Notes: generated from the sequence alone by a model not told the origin. Shown: positions 1 to 5,933, numbered from the stretch's first letter. The stretch is DNA of 6,992 nucleotides from an uncultured Lacibacter sp. (GCF_946479605.1 NZ_CAMLGT010000205.1:1-6992), one strand, 5' to 3'. Translations and numbers: made by a program.

Positions 1-408
1 CAGGTTTTCTATTTGCTGAATGGAAGATATCTGGTTATCCTGCACATACAGCATTTCAAGTGTAGTAAGCTCTTCAATTCCTTCGAGTGATGTGATCTGG
101 TTATTATAGAGGAACAGATTTTTTAACGACTTTAACCTACCAACCTCTTTAACCGTTTCAATTTTATGAAAGATAACAACCAGCGTTTCAATATTCAATA
201 AAGCCTGTACACCCGAAAGATTCGTCAGTTCAAAATCCATGTTGGGGTATGGAGCCGATGGGCCGGCAAAACGCAACGCAGGAGCTGCATAAAGTTGAGC
301 CAACTCATCGGGAGTTGGCTCGTTTGTATGTTGAAATACAGTTGTTGAAAACGCTTTCTGCCATTGGGGTTCTAATTGTTTCCACCAATTCTGCAATAGA
401 GTACTCAT
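1..408 (-). CDS. Leucine-rich-repeat protein, 3' end cut off by the window edge
   Basis: Only the N-terminal 136 residues are in the window, and the frame is open to base 1. Residues 76-97 and 98-119 are two 22-residue repeats of the SDS22/internalin-like type (LxxLxLxxNxI pattern), clearest at LFLYNNQITSLEGIEEL. A third repeat begins at 120 (LYVQDNQISSI). LRRs of this kind form a curved solenoid that usually binds proteins; the partner here is unknown. Residues 1-60 are not repeats: they are tryptophan-rich (NWWKQLEPQW, 7-16) with a proline/glycine segment RFAGPSAPYPN (46-56). There is no signal peptide, so the protein is probably cytoplasmic. The ATG at 408-406 was chosen because it gives the full conserved-looking N-terminus. 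It lies 14 nt after the tail-collar stop, so co-transcription is likely. A methionine at 57 is possible but would drop this N-terminal domain. A perfect 10-bp inverted repeat lies inside codons 30-37. The LRR assignment is firm; the function is unknown. Confidence 0.85.
   Translation of the reverse strand, partial: MSTLLQNWWKQLEPQWQKAFSTTVFQHTNEPTPDELAQLYAAPALRFAGPSAPYPNMDFELTNLSGVQALLNIETLVVIFHKIETVKEVGRLKSLKNLFLYNNQITSLEGIEELTTLEMLYVQDNQISSIQQIENL
297..321 (-). repeat. Perfect 10-bp inverted repeat inside the LRR gene
   Basis: The arms GAGCCAACTC (297-306) and GAGTTGGCTC (312-321) are exact reverse complements separated by a 5-nt loop, ATCGG on the plus strand. In the LRR mRNA this gives a GC-containing hairpin about 87 nt downstream of the start codon, covering residues E-P-T-P-D-E-L-A. 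It has no following U-tract, so it is not a normal intrinsic terminator. A role in message stability or elongation is conceivable, but coincidence is also possible. Confidence 0.7.
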
Positions 409-422
409 TCAATATAATACGA

Positions 423-953
423 TTAGTTACGGCTTGGGAAGATGCCTTCCGTTGCGATATAGAAGTTTAACACAAGAAACGGTTGCAGGTTAGCGTGTGG
501 TTGGCTACCGCCTGCAGAGCCTATTGCGCCTGTACTCATTTGAACAATTGTACCACCTGTCGCTGATCTATATTCTTTATCCAAAGCACCGCTGTTTGCC
601 AGATAATTTCCTGCAGGAGCGGATGCATCACCTGCTTCCGAAACAGCATTGAGTGCATGTGTATGTGCTGGGATTTGCGTAGAGATGAGTGTTACCGTTT
701 CAGTTCCACCAGTTTCTCCTAAAGTCCTCGGTGAAAGCCCCGGTCCCTGACCCCAGCCCATTGGTACTCTGCCTCGTAAATCGGGCAAAGCAAAGGTTGT
801 TTGTCCATTGCCGCCAAAGGTTGTTCCCAACAGCGAAAATAAAGCTGTATTTTGAGAGATTGCAATTAACTGGCCCTGACAGGTAGCAAATCCACGTGGA
901 GCAAAATTCATACCTCCCATGTATATTTCCGCAATTAATGGTTCTGATGGCAT
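423..953 (-). CDS. Phage tail collar domain / microcystin-dependent protein family
   Basis: This is a complete 176-residue protein of the Tail Collar (PF07484) / MdpB-like (COG4675) family, typical in length for the bacterial members. Residues 6-68 form the collar domain: the opening IAEIYMGGMNFAPRGF, then CQGQLIAISQNTALFSLLGT, and the hallmark LPDLRGRVPMGWG (56-68). The middle is a low-complexity Gly/Ala/Ser region with IPAHTHAL (94-101). The C-terminus carries the family signature PHANLQPFLVLNFYIATEG followed by IFPSRN. In phages this fold sits at the tips of tail fibres. The role of the chromosomal bacterial versions is poorly understood, and the microcystin link comes from a cyanobacterial homologue. 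There is no signal peptide. No phage structural gene is nearby, so I do not read it as prophage. It lies 53 nt after the Tat-signal gene and 14 nt before the LRR gene on the same strand, which fits an operon. No clear Shine-Dalgarno is seen; the upstream DNA is AT-rich. Confidence 0.92.
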   Translation of the reverse strand: MPSEPLIAEIYMGGMNFAPRGFATCQGQLIAISQNTALFSLLGTTFGGNGQTTFALPDLRGRVPMGWGQGPGLSPRTLGETGGTETVTLISTQIPAHTHALNAVSEAGDASAPAGNYLANSGALDKEYRSATGGTIVQMSTGAIGSAGGSQPHANLQPFLVLNFYIATEGIFPSRN

Positions 954-1006
954 ACTATAAAAGTTTAAATGTTAGTGATTATAATTTTTGTGATGATTAA
1001 ATGCTG

Positions 1007-1564
1007 TTACGCAATATAACTTTCAATGGCTACTTTTTTTCCACTACCAACTTTTGCTTTTACAATAAGCTGCGCTTGATTCGTGTTTTTATTCAACCTG
1101 TTTATATTGTCTTCTTTCAGCAACATGACCAGATTTGCCCGGTCGTTTTGTTTTGCTAATTGCAGCAAACCCTCCAGTTCAAAACGGTTTAATCTGAACA
1201 GTTTTTCCGGTGTGGAGCCTGCTGTGAAAAAAGTAATAATTACATCATCAGGAGTAGCTGTCTTTTCGCCCCAATAGATCCATATTGGCCGGGCTATTAA
1301 TTGCTCCTGCCGAAAATGAACAAATTCACCTTCAACAGCAACATGCCCTTTTGCAATACGGTTAACCGCTTCATCTTTTACATCTTCCGTTTTCAGTAAC
1401 AACTCAGCTTTGTGCTTTGTGCAAAAATCTTTCCAGCTGTGTTTAAGATTGGCAGATGGAGCAGGATTGGCAAAAAGCTGTGCAGGTGAAATAACAGCAA
1501 ACCCCGCTGTGAGAATTGCTGCATTTGTTAAGAAACTCCTCCTGCTGTTATTGTTTAAATTCAT
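1007..1564 (-). CDS. Exported protein of unknown function with Tat-like signal
   Basis: I do not recognise the family of this 185-residue protein. The N-terminus has a twin-arginine motif (SRRSFL, 7-12) followed by a hydrophobic stretch (about 13-28) and a likely signal-peptidase site near AQLFA-NP (29-34). This is the layout of a Tat or Tat-like export signal; no lipobox cysteine is present. The mature part is mixed alpha/beta, with one cysteine (C48), an aromatic patch PIWIYWGE (93-100) and a hydrophobic strand DVIITFF (107-113). Residues 120-155 are probably helical and rich in Leu, Asn and Lys. The start codon is 2 nt after the stop of the upstream T9SS-cargo gene, so translation is probably coupled. 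The tail-collar gene follows 53 nt downstream. Context suggests a secreted or periplasmic partner of the neighbouring surface protein; that is inference only. The RR motif could also be read as an ordinary Sec signal with two arginines. Confidence 0.85.
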   Translation of the reverse strand: MNLNNNSRRSFLTNAAILTAGFAVISPAQLFANPAPSANLKHSWKDFCTKHKAELLLKTEDVKDEAVNRIAKGHVAVEGEFVHFRQEQLIARPIWIYWGEKTATPDDVIITFFTAGSTPEKLFRLNRFELEGLLQLAKQNDRANLVMLLKEDNINRLNKNTNQAQLIVKAKVGSGKKVAIESYIA

Positions 1565-1566
1565 GG

Positions 1567-2502
1567 TTATTGCTTAACAAGTTTTTCGGTTACTAATTCA
1601 TCGCCACGCCTTAATTGGAGCAGATAGGTACCTGCAGGATAAGCACTGATGTTAATTTCCTGCATACCATTGCCCACTGTTTTATTAAGAAGCCTGCGGC
1701 CGCTAAGATCAAGCACAGAAAGTTCAACTTTTTCAGCAGAAGCAATTCGTATTTGATAGATGCCTTTACCAGGGTTATTTGTAATTGCGTAATAAGCCTT
1801 CTGCGGTAAATCAACATAAGCAATGGAAGAGTATTTTTTATTTCCATCGAAGTCGATCTGTAACAAACGATAATAGTTTTTACCTGCCGGTGCTGTTTTA
1901 TCAGTAAACAGGTAATTGTTTTCAATTGTTGAATTTCCTTTACCGTTAACAAAACCAATTGTATTCCAACTGGCAGCATCTGAACTGCGTTGTACATCAA
2001 ATCCCTTGTTATTGTTTTCCAAAGATGTTTTCCATTTAAGATCAACATCATTGTTGCTGTTTTTCCGGGCAGAGAAATCAACTAACTCAACCGGAAGCGA
2101 TACTAATCCTGATACATACAAGGGTGTGCCACCTGTACAACCAGGAATTACTTCACCCCAAGGACAGGAACCATTTGCAGTTCCGGTTGGCTCAGATGTA
2201 TTACATGTTTCATAGTAATATGGCTGTCCGTCAAAATCCAGTACCCAGTAATTTTCGGGTGTAAGCCAATAAACACTTACCGTTACACCGGAAATACCAT
2301 CAACAGTTCCTGTTCCCTGGTAAGCCGAACGGCCGTTTACATCAGCTATTTTATTCAGTATAATATTACTGGCCATGCATTGGCCACCAACAGTAATTGT
2401 TTGTGCCAGCAACGGGTTTTGTAAAAAAGCAATCAGCAGGATGGTGAAGGCAATTCTCATTGGTAAGTTTTTAACTCCGGAAAGATGTAAACTTTTTATC
2501 AT
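1567..2502 (-). CDS. Secreted protein with T9SS type A C-terminal sorting domain
   Basis: This 311-residue protein is first in the four-gene unit. A signal peptide with core MRIAFTILLIAFLQ (15-28) ends near LLAQ (31-34). Residues about 35-132 form an N-terminal domain with four cysteines (42, 100, 113, 122) and aromatic motifs NGRSAY, VYWL, YWVLDF and YYYETC. Residues about 136-232 form a fibronectin-like linker domain typical of Bacteroidota surface proteins (LPVELVDFSARK, NNKGFDVQRS, YYRLLQIDFDG). Residues about 238-311 are the type A sorting domain (VELSVLDLSGRRLLNK, AGTYLLQLRRG, KLVKQ at the end). In this family the C-terminal domain directs export through the type IX system, with removal and surface attachment or release. 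The start at 2502 is an ATG with AAGG 8 nt upstream. The internal ATG at 2460 also gives a normal signal peptide. The longer reading from GTG at 2556 only adds a polar stretch and is unlikely. Confidence 0.9.
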   Translation of the reverse strand: MIKSLHLSGVKNLPMRIAFTILLIAFLQNPLLAQTITVGGQCMASNIILNKIADVNGRSAYQGTGTVDGISGVTVSVYWLTPENYWVLDFDGQPYYYETCNTSEPTGTANGSCPWGEVIPGCTGGTPLYVSGLVSLPVELVDFSARKNSNNDVDLKWKTSLENNNKGFDVQRSSDAASWNTIGFVNGKGNSTIENNYLFTDKTAPAGKNYYRLLQIDFDGNKKYSSIAYVDLPQKAYYAITNNPGKGIYQIRIASAEKVELSVLDLSGRRLLNKTVGNGMQEINISAYPAGTYLLQLRRGDELVTEKLVKQ

Positions 2503-2654
2503 TTTAACAACCTTCACCTGTGATTTTTTATTCACACTATAAATCTTACTGCACACTTTGCAATAAAATACTCCTTTTTAGGTAGTACTTCGTTTAAGAA
2601 ATATGATCTTACATTGCACTTGCAGCATTACTGATAACATTTCTTTAAAGGCAT

Positions 2655-2682
2655 AATAATAAAAAACCGGCTTCCGCCGGTT
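2655..2682 (-). terminator. Rho-independent terminator of the Spy-like gene
   Basis: On the minus strand a perfect 7-bp stem (AACCGGC / GCCGGTT) with a GGAA (GNRA-type) tetraloop is followed at once by a T-rich run, TTTTTTATTATTA. It begins 8 nt after the stop codon at 2691-2693. It separates the Spy-like gene from the four-gene unit that starts at 2502, so that unit should have its own promoter in the remaining spacer. I could not find a convincing Bacteroidota TTTG/TAnnTTTG pair there. Confidence 0.9.
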
Positions 2683-2690
2683 CTGTTCAT

Positions 2691-3071
2691 TTATTCATTA
2701 TTTCTTCCCCCCTGTCCTCCTCCATTACGCCTGCGTTGCATTTGCTCTTCCATTTCTTTTTGCTTTGCTTTATATTTTTCTTTTTGCTCTGCATTAAGTA
2801 CTGCTTCTATCTGCTCGTTGTAGTTTTTACGCAGCTCCATCATTTTTGAACGTTGCTCTTCACGACTGAGTGAACCGTTACGGAGTGTTTCCATTTCTTC
2901 ACGTTGCTTGTTTTGGATGGCTTTTACTTTTTCCTGTTGCTCTTTTGTTAAGTTCAGATCCTTGAACATGTCTACACGTGGACCTCTGCCTCTTGACGTA
3001 TCAGCAGGCGACTGTGCTTTTGCTATTGTTCCCACGAACATAAAAAGCAATAAAAATTGAAGTACTTTCAT
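2691..3071 (-). CDS. Exported LTxxQ/Spy-CpxP-like small helical protein
   Basis: This 126-residue protein has a clear signal peptide (MKVLQFLLLFMFVGTIAKAQ, cleavage after AQ at 20). The mature part is strongly charged and predicted all helical. It carries the LTxxQ-type motif LTKEQQEKVK (41-50) and a second related motif LNAEQKEKYK (92-101), the paired pattern of Spy/CpxP-like periplasmic proteins. In enterobacteria Spy is an ATP-independent periplasmic chaperone and CpxP an envelope-stress regulator. Bacteroidota have many small divergent members whose roles are mostly untested. The C-terminus is a Gln/Arg/Gly/Asn-rich tail (MQRRRNGGGQGGRNNE), probably disordered. The ATG at 3071-3069 gives the signal peptide directly. 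The gene is followed by its own terminator and is divergent from acpH, so it is probably monocistronic. No two-component or anti-sigma partner is adjacent. Confidence 0.85.
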   Translation of the reverse strand: MKVLQFLLLFMFVGTIAKAQSPADTSRGRGPRVDMFKDLNLTKEQQEKVKAIQNKQREEMETLRNGSLSREEQRSKMMELRKNYNEQIEAVLNAEQKEKYKAKQKEMEEQMQRRRNGGGQGGRNNE

Positions 3072-3100
3072 TGTTGTATTTTTTGTGTGAAATAAGTTTG

Positions 3101-3129
3101 ACGGCAGATCTTAAAAAAGTTTACGCCGT
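3101..3129. repeat. Short inverted repeat in the divergent spacer
   Basis: ACGGC (3101-3105) and GCCGT (3125-3129) are exact reverse complements 19 nt apart, within the 74-nt spacer between the divergent Spy-like and acpH genes. The intervening DNA is AT-rich and includes the palindrome AGATCT. The position fits an operator or promoter element, but the arms are only 5 bp and chance is a good explanation. Confidence 0.25.
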
Positions 3130-3145
3130 TTGTAAAAAAATTTCA

Positions 3146-3754
3146 ATGAACTACCTCGCCCACGCTTATCTCTCTTTTCAGCAACCGGAAATACTGGTGG
3201 GCAATATGATCAGTGATTTTGTAAAGGGAAAGCAAAAGCTGCAATACGCAAGCGGCATACAGGAAGGTATTGCCCTGCACCGGTTTATTGACGGTTATAC
3301 AGATGAACATCCTGCCACCAAACAAGCCAAAGAAATTTTCAGACCACATTACCGCTTATATGCCGGTGCTTTTGTAGATGTGGTGTACGATCATTTTCTG
3401 GCTACCGATAACAGCATTTTTACTGATGAATCACTGGAAGATTTTGCAGCAACAACCTATCAACAGCTGGAACCTTACGCCGCTGTTTTTCCCGAACGGT
3501 TTGCACGCATGTTTCCTTACATGAAAACACAAAACTGGCTTTATCATTACAAAGACAAATGGGGAATTGAAAACAGCCTGCATGGTGTGGTGCGCCGGGC
3601 CACATACCTTACAGAAAGTGCAACGGCCTTCGCTTTATTCGAAGACCGCTACAACGATTTGCAGATCTGCTATAATTGGTTTTTCCCGGAGCTGCAGGCT
3701 GCCGTTAAGGGTTGGATCACTGAATATAAGAGTCGTACACAAGGAACTGCTTAA
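3146..3754 (+). CDS. acpH: Acyl carrier protein phosphodiesterase (AcpH/DUF479 family)
   Basis: This 202-residue protein is close to the roughly 193 residues of the E. coli enzyme. AcpH removes the 4'-phosphopantetheine arm from holo-ACP in the cytoplasm, giving apo-ACP and allowing prosthetic-group turnover. The family hallmarks are clear: the opening MNYLAHAYLSF, VGNMISDFVKG (18-28, with D24), and the His/Asp-rich segment ALHRFIDGYTDEHP (43-56, with H45, D49 and D53), which matches the metal-binding region of this HD-like family. Further conserved-looking parts are FVDVVYDHFLA and the aromatic stretch QNWLYHYKD. The start was set at ATG 3146 because the family begins MNYLAHA. The longer frame back to a TTG at 3071 adds 25 residues unlike the family. 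No Shine-Dalgarno is visible; AT-rich DNA precedes the ATG. The last 38 nt overlap the end of the convergent CoA-transferase gene, with no terminator between them. Confidence 0.88.
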   Translation: MNYLAHAYLSFQQPEILVGNMISDFVKGKQKLQYASGIQEGIALHRFIDGYTDEHPATKQAKEIFRPHYRLYAGAFVDVVYDHFLATDNSIFTDESLEDFAATTYQQLEPYAAVFPERFARMFPYMKTQNWLYHYKDKWGIENSLHGVVRRATYLTESATAFALFEDRYNDLQICYNWFFPELQAAVKGWITEYKSRTQGTA

Positions 3755-5027
3755 AACGTTCCACACAGGCACGCTCCAGCATTTCCCTGTCGTCGGGGTG
3801 TGCAATATCAATCAGGGCTTTGGCTCGCTGCCGTAGATTTTTTCCGTAAAGCGATGCAATACCATATTCAGTAACTACATAATGAATATGCCCACGTGTA
3901 GTTACCACACCTGCGCCTTGTTTCAAGAATGGTACAATGCGATTTATCCCTTTTGCCGTGCGTGAGGTAAGAGCAATAATAGGTTTGCCTCCTTCGCTTA
4001 ATGCAGCGCCACGCATAAAGTCCATCTGCCCGCCAATACCGCTGTACTGTGTGGTGCCAATACTATCAGCACAAACCTGGCCGGTAATATCTACTTCAAT
4101 GGCACTATTAATGGCAATTACTTTGGGGTTACGGCGTATGACATGCGGATCATTCACATAATCAATATCAAGAAAGGCAAACGCCGGATTATCACTTACA
4201 TAATCGTACAACTTTCGTGTGCCCACTGCAAAACCGGTTACTGTTTTAAAAGGGTGAATTCTTTTTTTAGCGTTATTGATCACATCTCTTTCAACAAGAT
4301 CAATAATACCATCGCTCAGCATTTCTGTATGTACACCGAGGTCTTTGTGATTGTGTAACGATTTCAACACTGCATCAGGGATTGTACCAATACCCATTTG
4401 CAACGTACTGCCATCTTCAATCATGCCGGCAATGTATTTGCCGATCTTCAATTCCTCTTCACCCACTTTACTACCATAATCAACTTCAGGCAACGCTTCT
4501 TCGCAATAAACCATTGAAGTAAACCGATCGGTATGGATCAGGCTGTCGCCATGGGTACGTGGTACATTGGGGTTCACCTGTGCAATAATATGTTTAGCAG
4601 TTCCCACAGCGCTGCGTGCAATATCAACACTCACACCCAAAGAACAATAACCATGTTTATCGGGCGGCGACACATGCACAATGGCCACATCAATCGGAAT
4701 GTATCCTTTATTGAACAGATCCGGGATATCGCTTAAAAACACGGGAATAAAATCGGCCCTGCCTTCATTTACTGCCTGTCGCACACTGTTGCTCACAAAC
4801 ATACAGTTGATATTGAAAATGCCTTCGTACTGTGGCTGATCCACTGTAATATCGCCATGCACGGTAATAAACACCAGCTCCACCTGTTGCAGCCTGTATG
4901 CTTGCCTGGCAAGTTCCCGTAATAAATAAAGAGGGGTTTGGGCACTACCCTGTACAAACACCCGCTGGCCACTTTGGATATAAGAGAGCGCCTGCTCAAC
5001 GGATTGATAATGTATTTGCCTGTACAT
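3717..5027 (-). CDS. Acetyl-CoA hydrolase / 4-hydroxybutyrate CoA-transferase family enzyme
   Basis: This 436-residue protein matches the usual 430-440 residues of the family (CoA transferase family I, Cat1/AbfT type). Such enzymes move CoA between a short acyl-CoA and a free acid, usually acetate, through a glutamyl-CoA thioester; some act as hydrolases. Visible features are VHVSPPDKHGYCSLGVS (118-134), MGIGTIPDAVL (211-221), and HTEMLSDG (233-240), where E235 fits the catalytic glutamate (Glu238 in the Clostridium aminobutyricum enzyme). The CoA-site glycine loop IGGQMDFMRGA (331-341) and VTEYGIASLYGK (385-396) follow. The substrate cannot be decided from sequence: 4-hydroxybutyrate, butyrate, propionate or succinate are all possible with acetyl-CoA. 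The ATG at 5027-5025 was chosen; a TTG at 5048 in the same frame adds only seven atypical residues. The gene stands alone, divergent from the DUF2911 gene, and its end overlaps acpH by 38 nt in convergent orientation. Confidence 0.93.
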   Translation of the reverse strand: MYRQIHYQSVEQALSYIQSGQRVFVQGSAQTPLYLLRELARQAYRLQQVELVFITVHGDITVDQPQYEGIFNINCMFVSNSVRQAVNEGRADFIPVFLSDIPDLFNKGYIPIDVAIVHVSPPDKHGYCSLGVSVDIARSAVGTAKHIIAQVNPNVPRTHGDSLIHTDRFTSMVYCEEALPEVDYGSKVGEEELKIGKYIAGMIEDGSTLQMGIGTIPDAVLKSLHNHKDLGVHTEMLSDGIIDLVERDVINNAKKRIHPFKTVTGFAVGTRKLYDYVSDNPAFAFLDIDYVNDPHVIRRNPKVIAINSAIEVDITGQVCADSIGTTQYSGIGGQMDFMRGAALSEGGKPIIALTSRTAKGINRIVPFLKQGAGVVTTRGHIHYVVTEYGIASLYGKNLRQRAKALIDIAHPDDREMLERACVERFKQFLVYDSYIQ

Positions 5028-5207
5028 AAATCGTAGATTAAAATGCAATATTATTACAACCCTGCTCCGTGGAAACTGCCAATAAACAGGATAAATGGTG
5101 ATTACTGACAGCCTCTGTTGAATTAAATTTGCCTTTCTGCAAACAACTTTTGACCCCTCAATTCAGTCATAGTGTTTACAGTCATCATCGTTCACCTATA
5201 ATATATC
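5028..5207. other. Divergent intergenic spacer (promoters not resolved)
   Basis: These 180 nt must hold promoters for both the CoA-transferase gene (minus) and the DUF2911 gene (plus). Imperfect matches to the Bacteroidota sigma-factor consensus exist: TAATATTG on the minus strand at 5053-5046, 18 nt before the ATG, and on the plus strand TTTG at 5149-5152 with TAGTGTTT at 5170-5177. None is close enough to call. A TATAAT at 5197-5202 sits only 5 nt before the DUF2911 start, too close to serve it. I found no small ORF worth calling. Confidence 0.5.
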
Positions 5208-5789
5208 ATGGAAAAAATGAGAGTTACAATTGCATTATTGTTTTTTTTACTGACAGGTTTTATTGCCAGTGCCCAAAACGGATCGAAACTGCCACCGCTG
5301 GATAAGTCGCCAATGGATATGTCGTATTACCCTGTGAACTATCCGGTTCTCCGCATTCAGCCAAACAAAGTAGCCGAGCCGTTAATAGCACGTGTGGTGT
5401 ACAGCCGACCTTCAAAAAGCGGACGTAAAGTATTTGGTGAGTTGGTTGAGGATGGAAAGATCTGGCGACTTGGCGCAAACGAAGCCACCGAAATTGAATT
5501 TTACCGTGATGTAAAAATTGGTGGTAAAACAGTGAAGAAAGGTCGTTACACCATGTATGCGTTAGAGAATTCAACCAGATGGACAGTTATCATTAACAAA
5601 GAAACTGATGTGTGGGGTGCGTTTAAATACGATGCAAGTAAAGATGTGGTACGTATTGATTGCCCAGTTATCAAAACAGCTGATGTTACAGAATCGTTTA
5701 CCATGGTATTTGAAAAGGTTACCGATAAAAGCATTCACCTGGTTATGGATTGGGATGATGTGATGGTGAAAATGCCAATTAGCTGGTAA
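5208..5789 (+). CDS. Exported DUF2911 family protein
   Basis: This 193-residue protein has an N-terminal signal peptide (hydrophobic 7-20, cleavage likely after SAQ at 23) and one DUF2911 domain (PF11138) over most of the rest. Recognisable family motifs are ARVVYSRPSKSGRKVFG (61-77), IWRLGANEATEIEFYRDV (85-102), a strand-turn segment IGGKTVKKGRYTMYAL (104-119), WTVIINKETDVWGAFKY (125-141) and a closing DWDDVMVKMPI. DUF2911 proteins are common in Bacteroidota, mostly exported and beta-rich, and have no established biochemical function. The ATG at 5208 is used. An ATG at 5217, three codons in, also gives a good signal peptide and has GGAAAA just before it, so the true start may be that one. 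The gene ends before a 7-bp-period tract and an intrinsic terminator at 5862-5890, so it is probably monocistronic. Confidence 0.9.
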   Translation: MEKMRVTIALLFFLLTGFIASAQNGSKLPPLDKSPMDMSYYPVNYPVLRIQPNKVAEPLIARVVYSRPSKSGRKVFGELVEDGKIWRLGANEATEIEFYRDVKIGGKTVKKGRYTMYALENSTRWTVIINKETDVWGAFKYDASKDVVRIDCPVIKTADVTESFTMVFEKVTDKSIHLVMDWDDVMVKMPISW

Positions 5790-5831
5790 GTACGAAATTT
5801 AAAGTACGAGGTGCGAAGTAAGATGTGAGCT
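5790..5831 (+). repeat. Degenerate heptanucleotide tract, GTACGAR type
   Basis: Starting on the first base after the DUF2911 stop codon, the sequence can be read as six 7-mers: GTACGAA (5790), ATTTAAA (5797), GTACGAG (5804), GTGCGAA (5811), GTAAGAT (5818), GTGAGCT (5825). Against GTACGAA the matches per unit are 7, 3, 6, 6, 5 and 3 of 7. The period is exact although the units have diverged. It lies in the 3' untranslated region ahead of the terminator. Its function is unknown; it may be a decayed tandem repeat. Confidence 0.55.
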
Positions 5832-5861
5832 AAACTTCAAACAGTTTAATCAATAGTAAAG

Positions 5862-5890
5862 AAAGCTCTGTAGAAATGCAGGGCTTTTTT
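5862..5890 (+). terminator. Rho-independent terminator after the DUF2911 gene
   Basis: The arms AAAGCTCTG (5862-5870) and CAGGGCTTT (5879-5887) pair over 9 bp with one U-G wobble, closing an 8-nt loop. The run of six T ends at 5890. It lies 72 nt after the DUF2911 stop codon and 84 nt before asnB, so it should insulate asnB from the upstream gene. Confidence 0.85.
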
Positions 5891-5933
5891 GATTTATTAA
5901 GAAGGATAACGAAGAGGCGATTGCATTCAAATT

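Noticed and set aside
249..470. Plus-strand ORF of 73 codons
   Set aside because: It lies antisense to the LRR N-terminus and the tail-collar end, has no recognisable domain, and is explained by the genuine minus-strand frame.
423..953. Tail-collar protein as a sign of a prophage
   Set aside because: No capsid, terminase, integrase, lysis or other tail gene is in the window. This family is common as a chromosomal stand-alone gene in Bacteroidota.
2503..2556. N-terminal extension of the T9SS cargo to a GTG at 2556
   Set aside because: It adds a polar, Lys-rich stretch ahead of the signal peptide, while ATG 2502 has AAGG at good spacing and ATG 2460 begins the signal peptide proper.
3071..3145. 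N-terminal extension of acpH to a TTG at 3071
   Set aside because: The family begins MNYLAHA at 3146, and the extension would overlap the start codon and promoter region of the divergent gene.
5028..5048. TTG start at 5048 for the CoA-transferase
   Set aside because: It adds seven residues not typical of the family; ATG 5027 is a normal start.
5128..5143. TTTGC/GCAAA hairpin in the 5028-5207 spacer
   Set aside because: The stem is only 5 bp and AT-rich, with no T-tract and no link to a recognised regulatory class.
5197..5202. TATAAT as a -10 box for the DUF2911 gene
   Set aside because: It is 5 nt from the start codon, has no suitably spaced -35 element, and Bacteroidota housekeeping promoters use a different consensus.
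5260..5734. Minus-strand ORFs inside the DUF2911 gene
   Set aside because: Out-of-frame shadows with no domain; the plus-strand DUF2911 motifs cover the same region.
5831..5848. TAAACT/AGTTTA inverted repeat before the terminator
   Set aside because: A weak 6-bp AT stem with a 6-nt loop, no U-tract after it, and a much better terminator just downstream.
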